DNA from: an uncultured Lachnospiraceae bacterium
GTDB taxonomy: Bacteria; Bacillota; Clostridia; Lachnospirales; Lachnospiraceae
Length of the DNA stretch: 32,789 nucleotides
Reading direction: 5' to 3'
Assembly (NCBI GenBank): GCA_910588885.1
Contig: CAJUSQ010000015.1
Location: 1 to 32,789, forward strand
Shown here piece after piece: positions 16,707-24,263 of this stretch. The notes under the pieces are model-generated. The model saw nothing but the letters and a program-made list of their open reading frames with translations. It ran no database searches and was not told the origin of the DNA. Position numbers and translations under genes: made by a program. Every line of letters begins with the position of its first letter. Within the stretch, counting starts at the first letter, position 1.

Positions 16707-17405
16707 TCAGCTCTGATAGTAATACCCCACGCCCCATTTGGTGTGCACATATTTCGGTTCACTGGGATTTGCTTCAATTTTCTCCCTAAGGCGCCGTACA
16801 TGGACATCCACGGTCCGCACATCACCGGGGTATTTATATCCCCACACCATATCCAAAAGGGTCTCCCGGCTATATACCTTATTGGGATTCGTAATTAAAA
16901 GCTCCAGTAAATCAAATTCCTTGGCCGTTAAGTTGATTTCGTTTCCACGGATAAACAGCCTGCGCCCCTCCCGGTCCATGGTCAGGTCCGCCACCCGCAT
17001 CAGGTTCGGATCGTCCTCGCTGACCTGGGGCTGCATGGGCTGTCCGGTCCTGCGCATAATGGCCTTGATCCGGGCTTTCACTTCCAGGATATTAAAGGGC
17101 TTGGTTATGTAATCGTCCGCCCCGTATTCCAATCCCAGGATTTTATCCATGTCTTCGCCTTTGGCTGTCAGCATCACGATGGGGGTCAGGGAAAATTCAC
17201 GAATCTGCTGGCAGACTTCAAACCCGTCCATTTTCGGCAGCATAATATCCAGGAGAATCATGTCGTACGCATTCTCCCGGGCCAGCCGAAGGGCTTCCTC
17301 CCCGTCATAGGCACAATCCACTTCCATCCCGTCCTGCTCCAGGCTGAACCGGATTCCCTTTACGATTAGCTTTTCGTCGTCCACAACAAGAACTTTTTTC
17401 GCCAT
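16707..17405 (-). CDS. OmpR/PhoB-family response regulator (WalR-like)
   Basis: A DNA-binding response regulator. The receiver domain has the acidic pair D9-D10, the phospho-acceptor D53 (L-L-D-I-M-L-P) and K102 (T-K-P-F-N). The C-terminal winged helix has G-D-V-R-T-V-D-V-H-V-R-R-L-R-E-K-I-E and ends in W-G-V-G-Y-Y-Y. This resembles WalR/YycF, although the essential WalRK neighbourhood (yycH, yycI) is absent, so I give no symbol. At 232 residues it is normal. The start has a GAGGTGAGG site and the gene is 9 bases after comEA, so both should be on one transcript. Confidence 0.95.
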   Translation of the reverse strand: MAKKVLVVDDEKLIVKGIRFSLEQDGMEVDCAYDGEEALRLARENAYDMILLDIMLPKMDGFEVCQQIREFSLTPIVMLTAKGEDMDKILGLEYGADDYITKPFNILEVKARIKAIMRRTGQPMQPQVSEDDPNLMRVADLTMDREGRRLFIRGNEINLTAKEFDLLELLITNPNKVYSRETLLDMVWGYKYPGDVRTVDVHVRRLREKIEANPSEPKYVHTKWGVGYYYQS

Positions 17406-17414
17406 TACCTCACC

Positions 17415-18239
17415 TCAATCAACTTTGATACGATCTTCGATTTTCGAAAAAACCCCTTCTTTGATGCCTTCAATCTTCATAATGTCTTCGATTTTCTCAA
17501 AGGCTCCATGCTCCTCCCGATAGGAAACGATATATTCTGCTTTGGCCTGACCGATTCCCGGCAACGTCATCAGCTGCTCCACGGAAGCCGTATTCAGGTT
17601 TACTTTCCCGTCCGCATCGGAACCGGTGTTCTGATTCTCCTCTGGCCCGCTTTCCGGCAGGGACTCCACAGGCGTTTCACCCCGGGCATAAACATAAATC
17701 ATCTGACCGTCTTTTACCGGAAGGGCCTGGTTTAAAAGACGCAGATCCGCTTCCTCCGTCACTCCTCCGGCCAAGGCCACTGCTTCAAAAATCCGGCTTC
17801 CCGCCGTTACCTGATAGACACCCGGATTCCGGACGGCTCCGGATACCTGTACATACACGGCTTCCGTTTCCGGAGGGGAACTTTCCTGATCCCCGTCCGA
17901 AGCCTTAGAGTCCCCGGGGATTCCGGCCCGGGCATCCGGCTTTAAACCGCCGGAACGGCCCTCCCGGCTTTCTCCCGGCTCCTTCTCACCGGCTCTGTCC
18001 CCGGGAGAAACAGCTCCGAAGGCACTGTCCGAAGCGGTTTCTTTTCCTTTGGTATCTTTTCCTTCGGATTCTTCTTCCGCCCCGGCCTTTTCCTGCTGGT
18101 TTACATAAAAACCGGCCTGACTCTTACATCCGGCTGCCATGGCACACAAACCACAGAGAACCGCAACATACAGGCATATGCTTCCCACCCGGATACGGTT
18201 CCCGCTGCTATTCCTTGTGTGTATTCTTCTATTTTTCAT
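17415..18239 (-). CDS. comEA: ComEA-like DNA receptor, lipoprotein form with SLBB and helix-hairpin-helix
   Basis: ComEA binds double-stranded DNA outside the membrane and passes it to ComEC. The 274-residue protein has an N-terminal hydrophobic segment ending in a lipobox-like A-M-A-A-G-C (C38), so it may be a lipoprotein rather than a simple membrane anchor. Residues about 45-130 are low-complexity Glu/Gly/Ser. An SLBB domain follows (V-Y-V-Q-V-S-G-A-V-R-N-P-G-V-Y, about 128-190). The C-terminal helix-hairpin-helix pair is V-N-L-N-T-A-S-V-E-Q-L-M-T-L-P-G-I-G then I-M-K-I-E-G-I-K. The ATG has an AAAGGA site. It is first in the operon with the two-component system, the GerMN gene and comEC. 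Confidence 0.93.
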   Translation of the reverse strand: MKNRRIHTRNSSGNRIRVGSICLYVAVLCGLCAMAAGCKSQAGFYVNQQEKAGAEEESEGKDTKGKETASDSAFGAVSPGDRAGEKEPGESREGRSGGLKPDARAGIPGDSKASDGDQESSPPETEAVYVQVSGAVRNPGVYQVTAGSRIFEAVALAGGVTEEADLRLLNQALPVKDGQMIYVYARGETPVESLPESGPEENQNTGSDADGKVNLNTASVEQLMTLPGIGQAKAEYIVSYREEHGAFEKIEDIMKIEGIKEGVFSKIEDRIKVD

Positions 18240-18281
18240 TTCCGTTCCTTTCCGGAACAGGACTTTTACGAAACTATCTCC

Positions 18282-18310
18282 ATTGTATCGAAAATTCGGA
18301 ATGATTACAA
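18282..18310 (-). promoter_or_regulatory. predicted sigma-A promoter of the comEA operon
   Basis: On the minus strand, TTGTAA (18305-18310), 17 bases, then TACAAT (18282-18287). The comEA start is about 42 bases downstream. Confidence 0.7.
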
Positions 18311-18391
18311 GCGTATTTTCAAAAATTTTATTTTAGTGTCTTTTGATCCCTTGCTCCCGGGATGCCTTTTCCCGTAAAATCCCGGGGCTTT

Positions 18392-18823
18392 TCATTCCCA
18401 CTTAAATAAAATGATTCCGCCGATGCAGATCCCCATTCCCAGCAGGCGCCGCCATTCGAAGGGGACCTTTTCCACTCCGAACAAGCCGAATACCTCGATC
18501 AGATACGCCAAAAACAGCTGGGAAACCACAATGAGCATCACCGCCTGCGCCGGGCCTAAGGACTCCATGCTTTTGATCACCGTATAGGTAATAAACGCCC
18601 CGATCACGCCGCCTAAAAGCATATATTTCGGTTCCACCTGCAGGATTCCGGCGAAGCTTTTCCGGTCGCAGAAAAACCAGGCCACCAGGCAGATTACAAA
18701 TGCGGAAAACTGCACCCAGCTGTTGGAAACCCACATACTGGTGCTTTTGGTAACTTGAGTGTTGAATACGCCCTGTACGCTCATCAGCGCACCGGATAAA
18801 AGGGCAATAAAAATTCCAATCAT
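18392..18823 (-). CDS. DMT-superfamily (DUF606/YdcZ-type) small membrane transporter
   Basis: A 143-residue membrane protein with about five predicted helices: I-G-I-F-I-A-L-L-S-G at the start, F-S-A-F-V-I-C-L-V-A-W-F-F, Y-M-L-L-G-G-V-I-G-A-F, A-V-M-L-I-V-V-S-Q-L-F-L and L-G-M-G-I-C-I-G-G-I-I-L-F. Pattern and length match the DUF606/YdcZ family in the drug/metabolite transporter superfamily; no substrate is known. I start at ATG 18821-18823 with AGGAGG about 7 bases upstream; the frame extends 12 codons further without a site. It follows argD after 149 bases. The leader holds a stable GC-rich hairpin at 18846-18868, about 10 bases before the ribosome binding site. No clear promoter is seen. 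Confidence 0.85.
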   Translation of the reverse strand: MIGIFIALLSGALMSVQGVFNTQVTKSTSMWVSNSWVQFSAFVICLVAWFFCDRKSFAGILQVEPKYMLLGGVIGAFITYTVIKSMESLGPAQAVMLIVVSQLFLAYLIEVFGLFGVEKVPFEWRRLLGMGICIGGIILFKWE

Positions 18824-18972
18824 GTCTACTCCTCCTGTCAACTGGGGCAGCGGCTTCAAACCGCCGCCTCTTACGGCAACCGTATACCGCCGCCTTTGCA
18901 GATAGGATTTCCCATAATTGGAATTTTATTTATCTTTTGTTAATTTTTTATCGAAGGGCATGCTTATTTTTT

Positions 18973-20172
18973 TCAAAGCACCTGCCGAAGGGCCCTGCTC
19001 AATTTCTCGATCATCTCATCCACATGGGCTTTTTCAATAATCAAGGGAGGCACCAGCCGCAACACGTCGCTTCCGGCCGTAATGACCAAAAGGCCGTTGT
19101 CCCTTGCCCGGTTCACCACTTCCCCTACCGGGACCGTCAGCACCAGGCCCTGCATCAGCCCCATGCCCCGGCGGGCCGTAATACAGGGGAATTCCTCTGC
19201 CAATCCCTCTAATTTTTCCGCCAGATAAGCCCCCATTTCTTTTGCGTGGGCCGGGATTTTTTCCCGTTCAAAGATCTCAAACACCTTGTCCACAGCGGCT
19301 CCCACCAAAGGGTTCCCCCCGTAGGTGGTGCCGTGGTCTCCGGGTACCAGGGAACGGGAGGCCACCTTTTCATTCAGGAAAAAAGCGCCTGCCGGAACGC
19401 CGCAGCCAATGGCCTTGGCACAGGTCATAATATCCGGCTTTACGCCGTAATACTGCCAGGCAAACAGCTCCCCGCATCTTCCCATGCCGCACTGGATTTC
19501 ATCCAGAATCAGGAGTATGTCATTTTTTTCACAAACCGCCTGAACCCCCCGGATAAATTCCGGTTCAGCCGGGTAAATGCCGCCTTCTCCCTGAACCGTT
19601 TCCATCAGGATCGCGCAGGTTTTCTCGTTCACCAGAGCTTCCACCGAAGCCAGGTCGTTAAATACCGCAAAACGGATGCCCGGCAGCAGCGGTTCAAAGG
19701 GTTCCCGGTAATGGGCATTCCCGGTAACGGACAATGCGCCTAAGCTGCGGCCATGAAAAGAATGCTCCATGGCAATGATTTCATGGTCCCTGCGGCCGTC
19801 CTTCTGAAAGGCATATTTCCTGGCTGCTTTCAGCGCCCCTTCAATGGCTTCCGTCCCGCTGTTGGTAAAGAACACACGTTCCATCCCCGAAGCCGCAACG
19901 GCCCTCCGGGCCGCCCGGGCAATGGGCACGTTGTAAAACAGGTTGGAGCTGTGCATCAAAAGATCCACCTGCTCCTTAATGGCTTCATTTAGTTCCCGGT
20001 TCCCGTAGCCTAAAGACTGCACCGCAATCCCCGCCGCAAAATCCAGATACTTCTTTCCGTCGGTATCATAGAGGTAGACCCCCTCCCCTTTTTCCAGGAC
20101 AATGGGATACCGGTTATAGGTATGCAGAAGATTCTGCTCCGCCATTTCCATACAGGCTTTACTTTCCGTCAT
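18973..20172 (-). CDS. argD: acetylornithine aminotransferase
   Basis: ArgD converts N-acetylglutamate semialdehyde to N-acetylornithine with PLP. The class III aminotransferase pattern is clear: S-N-L-F-Y-N-V-P, F-F-T-N-S-G-T-E-A-I-E-G-A-L-K, F-H-G-R-S-L-G-A-L, L-D-E-I-Q-C-G-M-G-R, and the PLP lysine in C-A-K-A-I-G-C-G-V-P. The residue before that lysine is Ala as usual. From ATG 20170-20172 the product has 399 residues, the normal length, with AGGAGG about 9 bases upstream. This start overlaps the end of argB by 14 bases, indicating translational coupling. It is the last gene of argC-GNAT-argJ-argB-argD. Confidence 0.95.
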   Translation of the reverse strand: MTESKACMEMAEQNLLHTYNRYPIVLEKGEGVYLYDTDGKKYLDFAAGIAVQSLGYGNRELNEAIKEQVDLLMHSSNLFYNVPIARAARRAVAASGMERVFFTNSGTEAIEGALKAARKYAFQKDGRRDHEIIAMEHSFHGRSLGALSVTGNAHYREPFEPLLPGIRFAVFNDLASVEALVNEKTCAILMETVQGEGGIYPAEPEFIRGVQAVCEKNDILLILDEIQCGMGRCGELFAWQYYGVKPDIMTCAKAIGCGVPAGAFFLNEKVASRSLVPGDHGTTYGGNPLVGAAVDKVFEIFEREKIPAHAKEMGAYLAEKLEGLAEEFPCITARRGMGLMQGLVLTVPVGEVVNRARDNGLLVITAGSDVLRLVPPLIIEKAHVDEMIEKLSRALRQVL

Positions 20173-21061
20173 AGAACCGTTCCTCCTCATCTCCTAAAAT
20201 TGCGGTACCGATTCCGCGGTTTGTGAAGATTTCCAGCAGCAGACAATGAGCGATCCTTCCGTCTAAAATATGGACTCTGGAAACACCGTTTTCTATGGCG
20301 TCAATGCAGTTGCTAAGCTTTGGCAGCATGCCGCCGCCGATATTCCCGCTGTTCAAAAGTGCTTTGGCATCGGAAACCGTCAGTTCGGAAATCAGGGAGG
20401 AGGCATCGTCCGGATCCTTGTATACCCCCTCGATATCCGTTAAAAAGGCCAGCTTCTCGGCCTTTACGGCCCGGGCAATAGCACAGGCCGCATCGTCCGC
20501 ATTGATGTTATAGGTTTCAAATTCGCCGTCTAAGCCCACGGGACAGACGATGGGCAGAAAATCCTTTTCCAGAAGGTCGTATAAAATCTTGGGATTTACC
20601 TCCGTAATCTCCCCCACATAGCCGATATCCTGGCCGTCGGAATATTTTTTCTCAACCTTCAGAAGGCCGCCGTCCTTGCCGCTTATACCTACCGCCAGTA
20701 CTCCCAGCTGCTGCACCAGCTGCACCAGGGATTTGTTGACCCGGCCCAGCACCATTTCCGCAATTTCCATAGTGTCCGCGTCGGTCTTGCGCAGGCCGTT
20801 GACAAACTCCGGCTCCTTGCCGCTCTTTTCCACCCACTTGCTGATTTCCTTGCCGCCCCCGTGAACGATAATCGGTTTAAAGCCCACCAGCTTCAAAAGG
20901 GTCACGTCCTGGATCACATGGCGTTTCAGCTCTTCGTCCACCATGGCGCTTCCGCCGTATTTCACCACGATAATCTTCCGGTTAAACCGCTGGATATAGG
21001 GAAGGGCCTCAATTAAGACCTCCGCCTTTTTCAGTACCTCATTCATATAAATTTCTTCCAT
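20159..21061 (-). CDS. argB: acetylglutamate kinase
   Basis: ArgB phosphorylates N-acetylglutamate, usually the arginine-sensitive step where the cyclic pathway operates. Motifs: V-V-K-Y-G-G-S-A-M, I-V-H-G-G-G-K-E-I, G-I-S-G-K-D-G-G, N-I-N-A-D-D-A-A and G-G-G-M-L-P-K. An N-terminal helix before the kinase core (E-V-L-K-K-A-E-V-L-I-E-A-L-P-Y-I) is present, as in arginine-inhibited forms. I use ATG 21059-21061 (300 residues), with AGGAG about 11 bases upstream. An internal ATG at 21044-21046 is possible, as is an upstream GTG lacking a site. It is 41 bases after argJ and overlaps argD. Confidence 0.96.
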   Translation of the reverse strand: MEEIYMNEVLKKAEVLIEALPYIQRFNRKIIVVKYGGSAMVDEELKRHVIQDVTLLKLVGFKPIIVHGGGKEISKWVEKSGKEPEFVNGLRKTDADTMEIAEMVLGRVNKSLVQLVQQLGVLAVGISGKDGGLLKVEKKYSDGQDIGYVGEITEVNPKILYDLLEKDFLPIVCPVGLDGEFETYNINADDAACAIARAVKAEKLAFLTDIEGVYKDPDDASSLISELTVSDAKALLNSGNIGGGMLPKLSNCIDAIENGVSRVHILDGRIAHCLLLEIFTNRGIGTAILGDEEERFYDGK

Positions 21062-21102
21062 AATATCTGATTCTCCTCTTTTCACGCGGAATGTGTGCGG
21101 TT

Positions 21103-22326
21103 TTACGAACGGTAATCCGCATTGATTTTTACGTAATCATAAGTCAGATCGCAGCCCCAGGCCGTGGCCTCCTCTTCTCCCATTTTCAGATCCACCAGCA
21201 CCGTCACCTCCGGCTCGGCCAGAATCCGGGCCGCTTCTTCCTCGCTGTAATCTGCGGCGGTTCCGTCTTCGTAAATCTTAATCCGGCCGGACTTCCCCTC
21301 GAAATACAAGGTCAGCCGTTCCGGGTCAAAGGAAACGCCGGAATAGCCCAGGGCGCAGAGAATCCGTCCCCAGTTGGCGTCGTGCCCGAAAATCGCCGCC
21401 TTGGTCAGGGAGGAACAGATTACGGATTTCGCCAAAATCCGGGCATGCTCCTTGGTATCCCCATGGATCACCTTCGTTTCAAAGAGGGCGGTGGCCCCTT
21501 CCCCGTCTCCGGCCATCTGCTTCGCCAGGGCTTCGTTGACCGCATGGAGGGCTTTGGTAAATTTCCGGTAAGCCTCGTTTTTTTCGGTAATTTCCGGATT
21601 TCCGGCCAGGCCGCTGGCCAGGATCAGAAGGGTATCGTTGGTGGAGGTATCCCCGTCTACGGAAATCATGTTAAACGTGTCCTTCACGTCCTCCCGCAGC
21701 GCTTCCGCCAGCAGCTCTTTGGAAATGGCCAAATCCGTAGTCAGAAAGCCGAGCATCGTACACATGTTCGGGTGTATCATGCCGCTTCCCTTGCACATGC
21801 CCCCCAAAGTCACCGTTTTTCCGTCTACCTCAAAGGTCACGGCGGCTTCCTTTTCCCGGGTGTCCGTAGTCATGATGGCCTTTGCCGCCCAAAGACCGCT
21901 TTCCGGAGAAGGAGAAAGCTTCGGCGCCATCTCACGAAGCCCGGCGGACAACCGGTCCATGGGCAGCTGCATACCAATCACCCCGGTAGATGCCACCAGC
22001 ACCTGTCCTTTCGGGACTTCCAATAAGCCTGCGGCGCATTCCGCCGTTTCCCGGCAGTACCTCATCCCCTCGGCTCCGGTACAGGCATTGGCAATCCCGG
22101 CATTGATCACCACCGCCCGGATATGCTCCTCTTCCGTAATCCGGGCTTTGTCCCACTGCACCGGAGCCGCCTTTACCACGTTGCTGGTAAAGGTCCCCGC
22201 CGCCACAGCCGGTACTTCACAATACAAAAGGGCCATGTCCTCCCGATTCTGATATTTGATTCCGGCAGCGGCGGACGCCGCCTGAAATCCTTTCGCAGCC
22301 GTCACGCCGCCTTTTATTTTTTCCAT
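21103..22326 (-). CDS. argJ: ArgJ, ornithine acetyltransferase / N-acetylglutamate synthase
   Basis: ArgJ moves the acetyl group from N-acetylornithine to glutamate, closing the cyclic arginine pathway; bifunctional forms also use acetyl-CoA. The precursor self-cleaves before a conserved threonine, here T190 in N-M-C-T-M-L, where many homologues have A-T-M-L. Other hallmarks are K-G-S-G-M-I near 179-183, D-G-D-T-S-T-N-D-T, and G-H-D-A-N-W-G-R. At 407 residues it is complete. The ATG has an AGAGGA site. It is 21 bases after the GNAT gene. From sequence I cannot say whether it is mono- or bifunctional. Confidence 0.96.
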   Translation of the reverse strand: MEKIKGGVTAAKGFQAASAAAGIKYQNREDMALLYCEVPAVAAGTFTSNVVKAAPVQWDKARITEEEHIRAVVINAGIANACTGAEGMRYCRETAECAAGLLEVPKGQVLVASTGVIGMQLPMDRLSAGLREMAPKLSPSPESGLWAAKAIMTTDTREKEAAVTFEVDGKTVTLGGMCKGSGMIHPNMCTMLGFLTTDLAISKELLAEALREDVKDTFNMISVDGDTSTNDTLLILASGLAGNPEITEKNEAYRKFTKALHAVNEALAKQMAGDGEGATALFETKVIHGDTKEHARILAKSVICSSLTKAAIFGHDANWGRILCALGYSGVSFDPERLTLYFEGKSGRIKIYEDGTAADYSEEEAARILAEPEVTVLVDLKMGEEEATAWGCDLTYDYVKINADYRS

Positions 22327-22347
22327 AATATCCTCTTTTCTTCTGCT

Positions 22348-22791
22348 TTATTGAAAGGTTGTAATGTTTTTCTCATTTAAAGAAAACTCATAATAGTTCA
22401 GGTCCTCCCGAAACGTCCAGCCCACGCTTTTCCAAAAGCAGTTCCCGACTTCATTGGTGCGGAATGCGATCAGGTTCACCTTGGAAATCCCTTCGGCCTT
22501 CAGGGCTTCCATGGCTTCTTCGGCCATCCGTTTTCCAATGCCGTGCTTGCGGTACGCTTCCTTTACACACACATGGTAAAAACAGCCCCTGCGGCCGTCG
22601 TGGCCGCATAAAATCGCGCCCACAACCTGTTCCCCCTCCTGGGCCACAATGCTGGTGGTGGGATTCCGTTTCAGAAAACGCGCAATCCCTTCCCGGGAAT
22701 CGTCAATACTGCGGATTCCGAAGCCTTTGATGGTTTTCCACAGGGCATATACCTTGTCATAATCCTCTGCTGTCATTGCTCGAATTTTCAT
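22348..22791 (-). CDS. GNAT-family N-acetyltransferase within the arginine operon
   Basis: A 147-residue single-domain GNAT enzyme. The acetyl-CoA-binding motif A is R-K-H-G-I-G-K-R (Q/R-x-x-G-x-G/A type), preceded by the beta-4 strand F-Y-H-V-C-V. The C-terminal beta-5/alpha-4 is F-W-K-S-V-G-W. The size and the R-A-M-T-A-E-D-Y-D start resemble YpeA-like acetyltransferases. Its AGGAGG site overlaps the argC stop, and argJ follows by 21 bases, so it is cotranscribed with arginine genes. That position invites the idea of a short N-acetylglutamate synthase, but the sequence does not identify the substrate. Confidence 0.88.
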   Translation of the reverse strand: MKIRAMTAEDYDKVYALWKTIKGFGIRSIDDSREGIARFLKRNPTTSIVAQEGEQVVGAILCGHDGRRGCFYHVCVKEAYRKHGIGKRMAEEAMEALKAEGISKVNLIAFRTNEVGNCFWKSVGWTFREDLNYYEFSLNEKNITTFQ

Positions 22792-22800
22792 GATGCCCTC

Positions 22801-23850
22801 CTATGGAAACATGGGTACCAGGTTCAGTCCCGTATCCTCCGGAAAGCCGAACATCAGGTTCATATTCTGCACGGCCTGGCCGGCCGCTCCTTTCACCAGA
22901 TTGTCCATTGCCCCCATCATAATGACACGACCGGTTCGGTTGTCCAAAACCACATTGACATCCACATAATTGCTGCCCTCCACCCATTTGGTCTGGGGGC
23001 AGACGCCCGGCTCTAAAAACCGCACAAATTTTTCCGATCCATACGCCTGCTCATATGCCTCCCGCAGCATGGCTTCCGTTACTCCCTCTTTCACCACGGC
23101 ATAGGCCGTAATCAGAATCCCCCGGTTCATGGGCACCAGATGGGGTGTGAAATTCAACGTCACGGGCTCTCCTGCCGCATATCCCAACTGTTCTTCAATT
23201 TCCGGCGTATGGCGGTGGGCCGCCACACCGTAAGCCTTAATATTTTCATTGACCTCACAGTAGAGATTGTCCACCTTGGCGCCCCGCCCGGCCCCGGAAG
23301 TCCCGGATTTGGCGTCAATAATCAAGGTATGTAAATCCAAATAGCCCGCCTGTACCAGAGGCGCAACCGTCAAATAAGAACAAGTGGGATAACAGCCCGG
23401 ATTGGCCACCAGCCGTGCGCCCTTCACCGCCTCCCGGTTCTTCTCGCACAGGCCGTACACGGCTTCTTTCAGAAATTGGGGGCTTTTATGAGTCAGCTTG
23501 TACCATGCTTCATAGACCGCCACATCCTGAATACGGTAATCCGCGCTTAAGTCGATGACCTTTGCTTTTTCCAAAATCCCTTCGGTCAGAAGCCCGGCCA
23601 GATATCCCTGAGGCGTTGCCGTAAAAATCACGTCCACTTCCTCCGCCAGCTTTGCAATATCGTCATCCGAACATATATTCTCAACCAATTGAAACATATT
23701 CCGGTATACCTCCGCATACTTTTGGCCGATATAGCTTTTCGACCCATACCATTTGAGTTCCACTTCCTTATGGCCCAGCAAAATCCGGACCAGCTCTCCG
23801 CCGGCATATCCGGTTGCTCCGATAATTCCTGCTTTTATCATGTTCTTCAC
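22801..23850 (-). CDS. argC: N-acetyl-gamma-glutamyl-phosphate reductase
   Basis: ArgC reduces N-acetylglutamyl phosphate with NADPH. The nucleotide-binding G-I-I-G-A-T-G-Y-A-G-G-E-L is at residues 8-20. The catalytic cysteine is C153 in A-N-P-G-C-Y-P-T. G-T-S-G-A-G-R and the conserved H-R-H-T-P-E-I motif follow. At about 349 residues it is normal. The frame begins with GTG at 23848-23850, which has AGGA five bases before it; an ATG three codons later (23839-23841) would give the more usual M-I-K-A-G start but is 14 bases from that site. It is the first gene of the arginine operon, with a promoter overlapped by an ArgR-like box. Confidence 0.96.
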   Translation of the reverse strand: MKNMIKAGIIGATGYAGGELVRILLGHKEVELKWYGSKSYIGQKYAEVYRNMFQLVENICSDDDIAKLAEEVDVIFTATPQGYLAGLLTEGILEKAKVIDLSADYRIQDVAVYEAWYKLTHKSPQFLKEAVYGLCEKNREAVKGARLVANPGCYPTCSYLTVAPLVQAGYLDLHTLIIDAKSGTSGAGRGAKVDNLYCEVNENIKAYGVAAHRHTPEIEEQLGYAAGEPVTLNFTPHLVPMNRGILITAYAVVKEGVTEAMLREAYEQAYGSEKFVRFLEPGVCPQTKWVEGSNYVDVNVVLDNRTGRVIMMGAMDNLVKGAAGQAVQNMNLMFGFPEDTGLNLVPMFP

Positions 23851-23875
23851 TCTTTTCCTGATTTTTGTTTACACC

Positions 23876-23889
23876 TGCATAATTATACA
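23876..23889 (-). promoter_or_regulatory. ArgR-like box at the argC promoter
   Basis: On the minus strand, TGTATAATTATGCA, a near-perfect match to the ARG-box core TGNAT-4-ATNCA. It overlaps the TATAAT -10 box, so repressor binding would block polymerase. Confidence 0.75.
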
Positions 23890-23910
23890 TTCATTTTTCC
23901 ATTTATGCAA
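23882..23910 (-). promoter_or_regulatory. sigma-A promoter of argC-GNAT-argJ-argB-argD
   Basis: On the minus strand, TTGCAT (23905-23910), 17 bases, then TATAAT (23882-23887). A TG lies directly before the -10. The argC start is about 32 bases downstream. Confidence 0.85.
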
Positions 23911-24090
23911 GCCCTATTTTCGAAATTCTCATAATCTAACATTTCAGTTACCGGATTGGCCTGTCCGCCAAATAGACAGACCTGCGGAAACGGGCTTGCT
24001 ATCCCCACCGCCCTTTGCCGCATCTGTCGGGACCCTCTCTCCATTTTGAGTCATATATATGCACCAAACATCCTCTTCCCCGTTTTTTTG
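23911..24090. other. argC-argG intergenic region, left and middle part
   Basis: The divergent gap 23851-24263 holds the two arginine promoters at its ends. The part between shows no convincing gene: open frames on both strands lack ribosome binding sites. A half-matching ARG-like sequence (ATGCA at 24059-24063 with a degenerate partner) lies near 24050-24063. Confidence 0.5.
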
Positions 24091-24104
24091 TACATAAATA
24101 TGCA
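24091..24104 (+). promoter_or_regulatory. ArgR-like box upstream of argG
   Basis: TACATAAATATGCA fits the ARG-box core with one mismatch in the left half. It lies upstream of two possible argG -10 boxes and mirrors the box at the argC promoter. Confidence 0.55.
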
Positions 24105-24123
24105 TTTTCAAACGAAAATAATG

Positions 24124-24165
24124 TATACTTTTCCGCTTGAAATTTCTTTTTCCCTGATGTATATT
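24124..24165 (+). promoter_or_regulatory. argG promoter region, two candidates
   Basis: Candidate 1 is TATACT at 24124-24129 with a directly preceding TG and a poor -35 overlapping the ArgR-like box. Candidate 2 is TTGAAA (24137-24142), 17 bases, then TATATT (24160-24165), which fits sigma-A better. The leader then has a short GC hairpin (CCCCGCC 24186-24192 with GGCGGGG 24200-24206) without a T-run. Confidence 0.6.
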
Positions 24166-24263
24166 AGTCCTATGCGATACAAAGCCCCCGCCCAAATCCG
24201 GCGGGGAGAAACAGGGATACGGAAAAGCAATCCGGCGTCCCATACATAAACGGAGGAAAAATC

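Noticed and set aside
18356..18386. 8-base-pair palindrome after the DMT gene as a terminator
   Set aside because: No T-run follows on either strand at the right place, so I did not call it.
23944..24249. open frames of about 100 codons in both directions between argC and argG
   Set aside because: They lack ribosome binding sites and run through the argG promoter and ArgR-like boxes.
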